A stretch of DNA of 64,000 nt from Daphnia pulex (taxonomy: Eukaryota > Arthropoda > Branchiopoda > Diplostraca > Daphniidae): assembly GCF_021134715.1 (NCBI RefSeq), contig NC_060026.1:4340001-4404000 (forward strand), given 5' to 3'. This document shows, one piece after another, positions 49,176-59,870 of the stretch. The position numbers and the translations under genes are program-made. The notes beneath the pieces were generated by a model that had not been told where the DNA came from, made no database searches, and saw only the letters and a program-made list of their open reading frames with translations. Numbering within the stretch: the stretch's first letter is position 1; every line of letters starts with the position of its first letter.

Positions 49176-50234
49176 TTTCTTCACGCCACTCGAAGTGAAC
49201 CCCAGGAAACCATAATAGTAAACAACAGGTACCAACAGAGAAGCCTCTTCTGGCCGGCTTTGCAATTTCCAAGCGCATCAATTGAAGATGCGTTTGGTTT
49301 GCGGCGTGCCATAAAAATTCGCCTCGCCAGGCCTCGCTGAAAAAAAAAAAAAAGGGAATTGCCTGTATATATAACTCAGTCGCCAAAAGTACTATCTCTC
49401 TTTTATTTTGATTACAGTCGGAAAAAGAACGTATAGCCTACAGTAAAATGGCGTGCCGTTTTCTTTCCATCAATTTTTACGATGCGAGCAAAACAAGACC
49501 GCCGAATTTACTCGTTTCATCCGCGAGCCTATGTGGACGACGGTAGGCTTTCTTTTATATTCTCATCGTCTCGCCAATGAATGTGCCATCTCTCCCATTG
49601 GAAAAATATTCCTATCGAAGCGTTGAATAATATCTGCCCGTCTTTTATGTATTTATAACCCATTTTAAGACGGACTGCGCTGGCCTCTCCACCAAAAAGG
49701 GTGTACACACACCGGACATGTATAAATATGTCGGTCGACAGAACCAATATAAGTCACGGCCAAACATCCATACAACCCAGAAAAACAATTTTTCTAAATA
49801 TCAGTGACTAAAATAAGATAACCACACCGACAAGGAATTAAACAACACTTTTTTCTATTTGGCATAAAATAATTTTTTTTTTTTTGTCAAATTGGGGCTG
49901 TTGTCACAAAAAGGAAATTGGCGGCAAGAACCTGCAAAAAAAAATGGGGAAATTTCTCTTCAGGTGTAGGTTGGGATTCGTGAAATACATAATAAAAAAA
50001 GAGGGGGAAAAATAAAGAAGAAGAACTGAAATTGAATTTAAAAAAAGAAAAGAAAAGAAAAGAAGAAGAAAAAGAGCGCGTCAAGTTCTGGGTCGGTCAT
50101 TCACCCTGGCCGTTCAACAGTGTTGGTATATATACACGCGCACAGGGCATGTAGATATATAAAGTATATACACGGGCCAGTAGATCCGATTCGATCTGAA
50201 TGGGGTTTTCTATTTCCCTGCTGATGCACAGCCG

Positions 50235-50252
50235 TTGCTGCTGCTGCTGCTG
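50235..50252. repeat. (GCT)n microsatellite
   Basis: Six or so GCT units, the first of several CTG/CAG tracts in this half of the window. Confidence 0.9.
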
Positions 50253-51622
50253 TTGCTTCTGCTCCTTCTCTTCATATTTCGTTTCTCTTCATGGCGTTTG
50301 TTACGTGCTCACCGACCGACGGAATCGAAAAAAAAAAAAAAATATTTGGGCACCTGTCCGGAAAAGAAATTCTATAGGCGTAAATAAATCAAATTTTATA
50401 CATTATAACTAAAGAAAAATTAAAAATAATAAAACGGTGAAAGAATGAAATCGAAAAAAATGTTTCATATTGTCTACTACAAAAAAAATGTGTATAATAT
50501 AACTAGATAGGTATATATTCTTTGATGCATTGTGTACATAATACGTATGTACACTGTACAGCTAGATAATCATTGGAGGGGGGACCCACCTTATTGTGCT
50601 CGGTTCTACAGTTAACGGGCGCGGGTTGAATGAACTCGGGGACGCGGCTGTCGTTTTTGTCTACATTTCCGCGCCCTGGTCAATCAGTCGATCCATTTTC
50701 TTTCCTTTTCCTTTAACGAAATTGCTTTCGTCGTCGGACTGACGAGCGAAATCCACCCCATATCCTTGGCCAGCGCCAAAAAAAACAAAACAAACCCTAA
50801 ACAATTTTAAAAAATAATTGACAAATAATGTTCAGCCAAACTCAAAGAAAAAACAAACAAACCAAAAGAAAATGGCAGGATGAAAAAGAAGAATTGCGGC
50901 TTGTTATGTTAGATGGGCGTGATGAGGGAGGGGGGAATTTAAACACACACGTATACACTATACACTCATCTCGCCGATATTATTTCTCCGGGTTCACATC
51001 ATAAGAGTCGAAGCGCGGTAACAACCCGAAATGACTTTTTTACCTTTGGTCGAGGTAGGGGGGAGAATATAGGGGTGGACTTGGGTGGTGTCTATCCAAG
51101 AGGTCAATCGCCCAAGTTTGTCTCTCTCAACAGCAGGTGTGATTATACTGGCTGACCAAGGGGACGAAGGTCAGTCCAAGTTGAAATAGAAGACGAAACA
51201 AATGAGTTGTATAGTTATCTTTACCCCACCAAACCATCCCAATTTGCTGGGGGATGTATCTGTTTACACAGATACATCGATTCGACTCTATTATTTATAT
51301 CCACAAACGTTTGGTGGAATATACATATATGTACCTGTGTGAGTGTGAGTCTGTGGCAGCAGCATTAAAGCCAATCACATTTGAAAAATTAACATATGTG
51401 ATATAAATCTAATGTATATGTATAAAATATTGGAGCGAGAGTGAGAAGAGAGGGGATTTTTCGTGGGGGGGGGGGGGGGAAATCAGACGAGGGGAAGAAA
51501 AGTAAAAAAGAACAAGACCATGGAAAAAAGGAAAAAAAGAAAAAGAAAAGAAAAAAAAGGACTCGGTTGTGTCGGTCATTCACCTTATCCATGGGTTCTG
51601 AAATACTCCAACGTATAGGTAG

Positions 51623-51676
51623 GTATATATATATATATATTATATGTAACCGTTGTGCTGCTGCTGCTGCTGCTGT
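51623..51676. repeat. (TA)n followed by (CTG)n
   Basis: TA run at 51623-51640 and CTG run at 51656-51676, separated by ATGTAACCGTTG. Confidence 0.9.
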
Positions 51677-52033
51677 GCACGGGGAAAATTGTGTGAGGAC
51701 TCCCGGATAACAATGTCAGGTATTTTCTCCACGTTTTTTTTTCTTCTCTCTCCTTCTTCCTTATTTCTTTTTTCTTCTTCTTCTTTTTTTCCCCTGGCCG
51801 TTCAAGTGTTTTTTGATTCGTCTATAATGGAAATGGTGGAAAAAAGAAGATGGGGTGGCCAGAGATTTGCATTTTTCTCTTGTCTATAGTTCATTTTTCT
51901 TTTTGTTCTGTCGGATTGTGAAGAGACCCCCACCGCCCAACTGCTGGAAAGTGAAAACTAGACGACGGAGCACACAGACACGAGCAAACGGCTATAAAAG
52001 AGAAAGAGACAATAACTTGAGGGTGGGTGGTAA

Positions 52034-52054
52034 TTCTTCTTCTTCTTCTTCTTC
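52034..52054. repeat. (TTC)n microsatellite
   Basis: Seven units, immediately followed by AAAAAAGAAGAAGAA, so it can form a small hairpin. Confidence 0.9.
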
Positions 52055-55000
52055 AAAAAAGAAGAAGAACTATATAGTCGTCTACCCTATATAAATATGT
52101 ATATTTCTAGGTGAAACAGACTAAACCCATACAAGCTGAGAGAGGGCAAAAAAAGGGGGGCGACCAGCACACAGCAGACCGACAGGGGGGAGGTAGAAAA
52201 GGAGGATTGAGGGGGAGTACTACAAGAGTCGACTCTCTTTGATGACACTTTTTACTTCTATATGGACATGCTGTTGCTTCCGGGGTAGGATAGACTTGGA
52301 AGATGGGCTGTACACAGCACACACATGGTGGTGAATGTAAACCAGACTATATAGACAACACCGTCAAATATGAAATGGGTGGGAGTTCAAGAGACACACA
52401 AGGAAGGAGGTGGACGAAAATAAAAAATGCCAACGGAGAAAAGAAGAGGGAAGAAGAAGAGGCGGCCCAATCGGATTGGATTGTCTCCTCTGCTCCGTTT
52501 CACTTTCATTTCCTCGAGTGAACTGATTTGCTCTCTCTTTAATATAGGCGCACTGCTTTCTCGGCATTAGAGGCTCTTTCCTTTCACCTCCAACTCAAAG
52601 AAGCTCAAAAATATGAAAGAAAAAAAAAACCTTTTTTTAATTTTTCGTCGTCTGGTGACCGGAGAAGAAGAAAAGAGACAACCCACCTACAAGTCTTTTG
52701 TGTAGCGCTATACATCGTGGTGGCGGATAGCCCATGAGAATATCAATACATGGAGAAAAGACACTTTCATTTCATGTCGACCCAAAGTATTTACGTGTAT
52801 CAAAAGCGGGGGTGAAAGGGAATGAAATAGGAGCGGGCCAATCCAACAGCCTAGAATGTAGCCACTTTGCAGCTTGGCGGTGAAAGAAAAAAGAAGAAGA
52901 CGACAAAAATCCAACAAAGACTTTTTCTTCGCTACATTTCTTTTGGCCACCAAAAAACATCAAAAGAAATGAAATCCCTCCGGTAGAAAAAAAGAAAAGA
53001 CAAAATTGAGCGTTCAATCAATTCTCATTGTAAAATATGATATAGCTATGTTCGATTTATTGTATATGCTGTACAATGGGATTTAGATGGATATCCTAAG
53101 TCCCCAAGCGTTGATGACCCTCCACGGACCCGGGTCAAACCTTCCATTCATTTCCTTTTCCGGGGTCTTGGAAATCCGGAAAAAAAGAGTAGGATATAAC
53201 TGGAGTAGACCCATATAATTGAACCGGCGAATAGAGTTGAATAGTTTGACACGAAGCTGACTCAATGCCTATCAATAATTCTTGATTACACACAAGTCAG
53301 GAGGTGGGACTGTCAATATACATAAGGCGCGGAAGGAATCGCGATTAGCTTTTTCTTTAAAAAAAATAGAAAATTAATAATAAAATAACTCTAGTGTAGA
53401 GAAAGAATACACCACACAAATATTAAGGACGAAAAAAAAAAGAAATATACAAGAAGAAAAAAAGCAAGGTACGTCCTAGTTCGCTGGAGGCGTTCGCACG
53501 TGGGGGTCACAGTCGGTCATTGCCACAATTTTTACCTTTTCCTTTTATTTTATTTTTTATTTTTTCTTCCTTTCTTCTTCCTGTAGCAGCGACGCGGATA
53601 CCCTCCTGGTTTTCTCGGGGTTCTATTTCTCCCTCTTTTTCTTTTTCTTCTTCTTTTTCTTATTATTCGACAGCATATATAATACTATAAAAGGGCAAGA
53701 ATATAATAAGTCTAGAGGGGGGAATGTAATACACTGTTGTACAAGACTGTGACTATACAAGACCCGCCGTCCGTCCGTCCATTCGTTCGTCATTATCTTT
53801 TATTTTATCTTTTATTTTATATTTTCTCCTGGCCGGTTTGATTCTATTTCGAGTTAAGTCACTTTTGAGGTTTACCCCGTCCGTTTTGTTGTCTTCTACT
53901 CCCACCGACTGATCGATCGAATTCCTTCACGTACATATAGTAAATAATAATCACGGAAATGAATTTCAGACTCCAACGCCACATTATCTTCACACTGTAT
54001 GCAGAGGGCCCCTCCATTGGCTGGCGCCGATTGCCATCGTCCGTAACATCCAGGGAGGACCTCTGCTGCGAGGAATTTCTTTGCCAAAAATAAATAACAA
54101 AAAATAAAAAGGGGGGAACTTTCTTATCTTTTTTAGCCTCTCTCAGCCGATGGCTTACGTGCATTACAAGTTTTATTATATATACGTTTGTGCTGTGTGT
54201 GTTGGTGGGACCGCCCGTTGCGTGGAGCGACGATTTGTATCCGCATTGGATGATGGCCCACGACCCCCTCAATGCGGAGGTCTTCGACCCCTCGGCAGGA
54301 GAAAGTGTCACTCGGCTCTTTCCTCATTCAACGTAATTTAACAAAAAGAAGAAAAAGAAAACTTGTTACGCGTTCGACCAGGGAAACTTGTGACACTCGT
54401 CCTTCATTCACGACGTTTTTTTGTGTTTTTTTTCGCGTCTACAATTTTAGCACCGCGCAATAATAGTAAAAAAGCAACGAAGAAGAAATTAGAAATCCAC
54501 CCGGGGAAATGTCTACCATAAAGACTATATAGAACTTGTTACAGTTTCCCTAAATGGTAACGCAGTCGTATATTTATACGTCCCACACGTCTACATACTA
54601 TATCCTTAAAAAGAAGCAGGCCAAAAAATAATCCTAGAATGTCAAACTTTCTTTTAATTGCGACACACAGAGCGCGCAACCGGTGGTCGCGTGAGTGTCG
54701 AAACAGTTGGTGGTGGCCTTTTATAAATTCTACTATAGTCCGTACTTAGGTATATCAGGCGTGACTCATTTCCAGATCGCATTGATGGTTGCAAGCGGAG
54801 TTATAGTGCCGATAATATTCAGCGGAAACATATCCAATTATTTGTAGGAGCTATGCCAACCTACTGGCACAGATCGGGAAATTGCGAAAAAACTTTCGCG
54901 ATAGGCCAGGGGGCAGAATGACGAGATCCCGCGCGATGACGTCGGTTTTTGTTCCCCACTTTTGCATCGCGGGGAAGAATGGTCTATTATATTGGCACAC

Positions 55001-57604
55001 AGTATGCCGCGGCTACATCTGCGTCTCTCCTGACCTCGATAGCGACCAACTCGACACATACGAAATGCGTCCGAAAAAAAAAGTTTTTTCCCAATTTCAT
55101 TTTGACGTCCAGAAAACAAAAAATGACGAGCGGGTTTTTTTCTAGCGCGAGCCGCCCAGCACGCGGAAATGTCACCTTTTTATGTACCTGTAAATGCTGT
55201 GTACCCACTGGTAATACTGTAAATACAACAACATATTATAAACATGCGACATTTCAAACCAAAAAAAGAAAAAAACAAAAAACAACATTTTTATTTCTTT
55301 CCTTTTATTAATTTTTTTGTTTCTTTCGTGTGCGGCTTCGGGACTCCGGGTGGCCGCCGATGGTTTTTCTTGGTCGTGCGCTTCCAGGAGAAAAGAGCAG
55401 CTCACAGCATTGCGGTCGGCACGGAAAAAAAAGCGACTCAAAAGAAATGCGAGTCTCGAGAGTCGTCGAGAGAGAAGAAGAAGAAGAGAAGGAAAAAGAA
55501 ACGGGGTAATAGCAATAATGGGCAAATAAAGAATCAAAAGGAAAGAGAAGAGAGAGAAAGAAGAAAAAGGAGGAATATCAAATAAAAAAAAAACAGCACA
55601 AAAGGCAGAAGGCAGAGCGAAAATTGCATCACGACTGTGACCTACAGAGAACAAGCGCAACGTCCCGGGATAGCCGCGAGCACATCGCGCGGCGAACGAA
55701 CGAACGTAACCGACTGAAACAGCAAAAAAAGGAAAAAAATATAAAAATAAAACAAGTGCCCTGATGCACGCAACAACCTGCCGGCTTTTTGGCTGTCTAG
55801 GCTGTTGGAAATTTTTGTTTTTTCGTCTGTATATGTAAGCAGGAAAGAGCTAAGAAAAAGAAAAAGAAAAAGAAGAAAAAAAGCGGACGCCATTGACCTG
55901 AAGCGAGCGAACGAAGCGGCGGCTATATAGCAGAGCATCCACTTCCGCGTTATACTTTGGCACGTTCGCTTCGCCTAGAGAACATTCATTCAACTCTTTT
56001 TTTCTTCTTTACTTCTTTCCAGCGCCGACTTTAATTCTATTTTCCCTTTTTTTAAAAAAAACATATTTTCCAGATCGCGGATGCTCACTCCTGTACCTCA
56101 AAAGAAATTCATCGAATTCGTCAGTTCATTCTGGACGAGTTGAAATTGAATGAGAAAGATCCAACGGTATCCAATAAACAGAAATGGATCAAAAGTGTTT
56201 GATAAATTATACATTTCCAGACGAATGACGATGGAACAAAATGGAGTGAACGAAAAAATAGGCAGAGCTCTATTGAAGCTTCTGCTGCCTGTTTAAGCTT
56301 GATTTTGTCGGGATTTTGTGCCCGAGTGTATGTATATTATAGCTATAGGAGATATATCTGATAGCTGAGTAGTATGACGGTGCCCAAAAACTCGTCGGGC
56401 ATTGCCCCAGTGAACCCGCCCGAGAACCCGGAGAGTTTTTGGTGCCGCCAACAGGGAGAAGAAGAAGAAGAAGGAGAAGAGAAAGACGAGTCCCACACCA
56501 TTGAGTGAGTGAGCGAATGGTGGAGAAAAGAAGGAATAAGGAAGAGAAAATATCAAAAAAAAGAATAGATTCTTTCGGAAAAAAAAAGAAGAAGTTGTGG
56601 GGGGCGATGGGTATTCGGTGCTGGTCGTGTGGAGAAAAGGGAGAAAGAAGAGGAATGAATCAAAAAGGAGAAGAAAACCCAAAGTGGAAGACAAATCAAA
56701 GAAGAAGAAGAGATAGAACAGCGACATTATAAGAGCCTTAGATTCTTATTCTACATTCGTTTGTCATAATATTCTTTATCTGCAGTGCATCTGCTGTGAA
56801 GCCTGTGATGTCACGAATGACGTCCATCGCGGGTCTCCTCTCTCTATATCACTCTTTGCCGGTAATTCCCGTTCAAAATGGGGGGGGGGGAAGAGTTCAA
56901 TACACCTGAATCGATGCAGCCAGCAGCAAGACAATCACGAGAAGACCTGTCGATGCTCGAGAGCTGTCACAAAATGGTCGTTCGTGATCTTATATTTTCT
57001 ACGGACGATTTTCACGCTCAATTTATTTCAGTTACTCTCGATTGTTTCTCCCGATAAAAAGACAAAAGCCACGACTTTCCGCTGAGCTGTCGCCCGATGT
57101 TTAGAGTCAACAAAATAAAGGGACGCCGGGCAAGAAACTAAAAAAAAAAAACTAAAACTAAAACGAGTCCTCATTTATTCGTTTGTCTATTCTTTTTTTC
57201 CATAAAAAGTTTGGGTTATTATTAGCCAAAGGGAATATCGATGCGAAGACAGGCTATACATGTCCAATGGCTTGGGGTTCTCGTGTGTATATTTTGCTGG
57301 ATGCGCAGCAAGGGCGGACGATGCCGTGTTATTAGCGCTAGCTAGCCGGTCGTTTGTTACACGGGAGCAAAGCCAGAATATATGTAGAGAATCAAGTTCG
57401 CTGCCCCGGCTCGTCGTCGCTCCTATACTGCTGCGCACACACCGGTTCTCGGCCAGCAACAGTCTGTCTGTCTGTCTGCTGATGGCCAGCATCAGCAAAT
57501 CGACACAAGGAGAGAAGCCACCAGCTTTACAGAGGATGAGCAACCAACCAACCTGATGGTGTCTTGGCCAATCTTGCTCGTAGGCTTTGTCTTATAATAA
57601 AATA

Positions 57605-57622
57605 AAGAAGAAGAAGAAGAAG
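57605..57622. repeat. (AAG)n microsatellite
   Basis: About six units following AATAAAATAAAG. Confidence 0.9.
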
Positions 57623-59128
57623 CTATATTTCTCGTTTCTTAGCTGGAGAACATGGCGGAGAGATCATCTGCTGTCGGTTGGGGTCCATCATCAACGTCCG
57701 TCCAAGAAAAGCCATTATACTAAACGTAGACTTATTTCGGTGTAATGAAATAAAGTGCGTCATTATATGCCGTAGATGTCGAACGGAGAGGAAACCGGCT
57801 GGGATGAGGATGATGCGCATCGCCAAAAAGTTTGTTAAGGTGAGAGCGAGCGAACGCATCGGTCAGCATCAAATTGAGTTGCGGCAACAGGTTGGGCCAA
57901 GAGCTCGTTGACCGTGACATTCTTGGCTGCATAAATCATCTAGTCTAGATCATTCAATTCGGGCACCGTATCAACAATGTCCACTAAACAACTAGACATT
58001 TGGCAGCTGAAAAAGTCTTCGGTTGTACTTCATTTTTAGATGCGCCAAAATTGAGATCCATCCGACATCTAATATAACAATCGGCTGCATGCGCTACTTA
58101 TTTTTCTGCTAGGTTATTATTATTATTAGTCTGATTACATCCGCGTACTCGATTACCTTTGATGATGCAGGACATTGGGGGGGCATTTGTGTGCGTGTCG
58201 AGCAACGGTAGAAGATATTAACCAACCCCGTCCAAGCGGGTCTCTCACTGTCTATTACAAGGTGGAATAATACAAGATGGATAGACAACCTCTCTCTTGT
58301 CTTTTCGTTCTTATGTTCGAAGTACAGTAAATTTAATTTGGTTCGAAAATAGATGAGACTCATCGTAGAGCAGCCGAGAGCAGCGCTCGACTGTCCGGAC
58401 CGACCGATAACGGGATCGCGTTCCTCTGCGCCGTGAACTGAAACTCCAATGGAAACTCCTTGGTTCTCCGCTGGTGTTATTTCCTTTTTCATTTTTTTTT
58501 TTCATTTGTTTGTTTTTTCTCACTTCTTTTATTACAGTCAACGGTCCGGTGTCTTTTCTTAACCAGAAATGTAATCATTTCCGTTTGGCTGTGACGATCT
58601 TTTAATTGAAATTTTTGTAATTGCAAAAATTCCATCAAGTACTCTACTATAGTTTCTCTTCCTATAAAGTACGAAAAAAAATGTCGTGATGCTGTTCAAC
58701 AGGCGAAAAAAAATGTTGTCTGATGAGCCGATTGAGGACGACGGCCGACCAGAAGGAAATGAAAAAAAAAAAAAAAGAAATATAGTAGGAAAAAAAAAGG
58801 CGGTTGAACGCGTGAGCAACCGTCTTTCTGCTGGCGGTGCAAGTCCATAAGAGAAATATCTATAACAGCTGCCTTTTTTAAAATTTTATTTTATTTTATT
58901 TTTCCTTCTGGGTTACTGCCGGCCTGTGTCCGACAATGAATGATGACGTACGTATACGTATCGCGGCCACACTCAACATCGGTGACGTCACGTGGCCGAG
59001 CGGCGTGACTCGAACGCCTTGGCCCCCAACGTCCGTCTCATCATCACCACTTCCAGCAGCAGTGGGGGTGTGCAAGCGACAGAGCGAGCCCAGCTATTCC
59101 AGCTCTATACAAAAACATTCACATAGGA

Positions 59129-59149
59129 CAGCAGCAGCAGCAGCAGCAG
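59129..59149. repeat. (CAG)n microsatellite
   Basis: Seven CAG units about 500 bases before the first small ORF. Confidence 0.9.
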
Positions 59150-59315
59150 TAGAGAAATAAAGACAAATGTCTAGTTCCTCCCTCTGTGGAGTGGGTAGCT
59201 CCGCCCAGCTGGTCTTTAAGCCCCGCCCTCACCTGCCCCAACTCATCCGCACTCGGGCGCTGACGGATCTGTGTGTGTGAGCCCAAGCAGTCGACATCCT
59301 TACGGCAGCAGCAGC

Positions 59316-59358
59316 TATATACCTGGCTGCGCTGGTGGCTGCAGCAGGACATTCAGCC
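59316..59358 (+). promoter_or_regulatory. Candidate core promoter of the small-peptide transcript
   Basis: TATATA at 59316-59321 in a GC-rich setting, with an initiator-like TTCAGCC at 59352-59358. The spacing is a little long for a TATA-Inr pair (about 39 rather than 30). Position fits: downstream there is no ATG until the first small ORF. Confidence 0.35.
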
Positions 59359-59505
59359 ACTCGGCTCCGTACCAGACGCACCTACCAAAACCTCCATTTT
59401 TCCCTTTTTTTTCTCTCTCCTTCTTGGTTCGGTAGTGGCAGTCCGGCCATCCGTTTCCCCTCCTTTTTCTCTCCAAACACGGCCATCAGTTGAATTTGCT
59501 ATTCA

Positions 59506-59524
59506 CCCCCCCCCCCCCCCCCCC
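59506..59524 (+). repeat. Poly-C tract in the putative leader
   Basis: Nineteen C bases, 122 bases before the first small ORF. A poly-C-binding protein site is possible but not shown. Confidence 0.9.
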
Positions 59525-59645
59525 ACTCCCGTTCACTTCTTGTCATTTCATTTCCATTTCCGACCGGAATTCCTCGTTTTTCTTCTTCTTTTGAAAGGAA
59601 AGGCCATCGCCTCGATCCGAATTGATTGAAATCCAATTTCTCAGG

Positions 59646-59681
59646 ATGTCTCCGAAACTAGATCCCACCGGCCTTTACTAA
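59646..59681 (+). CDS. tal: tal/mlpt/pri-type small peptide 1 (11 aa)
   Basis: ATG to TAA encodes MSPKLDPTGLY, with A at -3. It is the first ATG in almost 480 bases. Its last seven residues are the LDPTGxY motif that defines tarsal-less / polished rice / mille-pattes peptides. These are usually 11-32 residues, encoded several to a transcript, and in Drosophila act with the E3 ligase Ubr3 to drive proteasomal trimming of Shavenbaby/Ovo; in Tribolium the gene controls segmentation. Length and stop position match the classic type A peptide exactly. Homology is inferred from the motif and arrangement; expression is not shown. Confidence 0.85.
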   Translation: MSPKLDPTGLY

Positions 59682-59807
59682 CGAGCCACATCTCTCGTCC
59701 CGCCAATTTTTCAAAAAAAGAAAAAGAGAGCTACTTCCTTTTTTGGACTTGCAATCCATTTCCCCCCTCTAAACTCACAAACACAAACACACAAACAGAA
59801 TTACACG

Positions 59808-59870
59808 ATGACGAATACAATGGTCCAGCAATCCAGCAATGTCCCACTCGACCCAACCGGCCTCTACTAA
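59808..59870 (+). CDS. tal: tal/mlpt/pri-type small peptide 2 (20 aa)
   Basis: ATG to TAA encodes MTNTMVQQSSNVPLDPTGLY, again with A at -3 and the motif directly before the stop. An internal in-frame ATG (59820) would give a 16-residue form. Between small ORF 1 and this ATG there is no other ATG. Compared with ORF 1, the LDPTGLY codons differ at third positions (GAT/GAC, CCC/CCA, ACC/ACC, CTT/CTC), as expected when the peptide rather than the DNA is conserved. Its 3' part overlaps the first ATG of the long downstream frame in another register. Confidence 0.85.
   Translation: MTNTMVQQSSNVPLDPTGLY

Larger units (their letters stand above)
49176..59300. other. Long gene-free, microsatellite-rich stretch
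   Basis: Holds the C3orf38-like promoter at its left end. The rest has only low-complexity frames made by GAA/TTC, CTG and A/T tracts. It lies upstream of the small-peptide locus, so it could carry enhancers. Texture matches 1-14 kb. Confidence 0.55.

Noticed and set aside
54987..55311. Frames around 54.8-55.3 kb as a coding exon
   Set aside because: Competing frames on both strands, no consistent splice sites and no recognisable protein words.
55172..56732. Several 100-160 codon frames on both strands
   Set aside because: Made of poly-Lys/Glu/Phe/Ser from GAA/TTC tracts, with no splice-linked continuation.
59167..59280. 37-residue plus-strand ORF upstream of the smORFs
   Set aside because: No LDPTGxY motif, and it lies upstream of the candidate TATA box, so it is probably not in the transcript.
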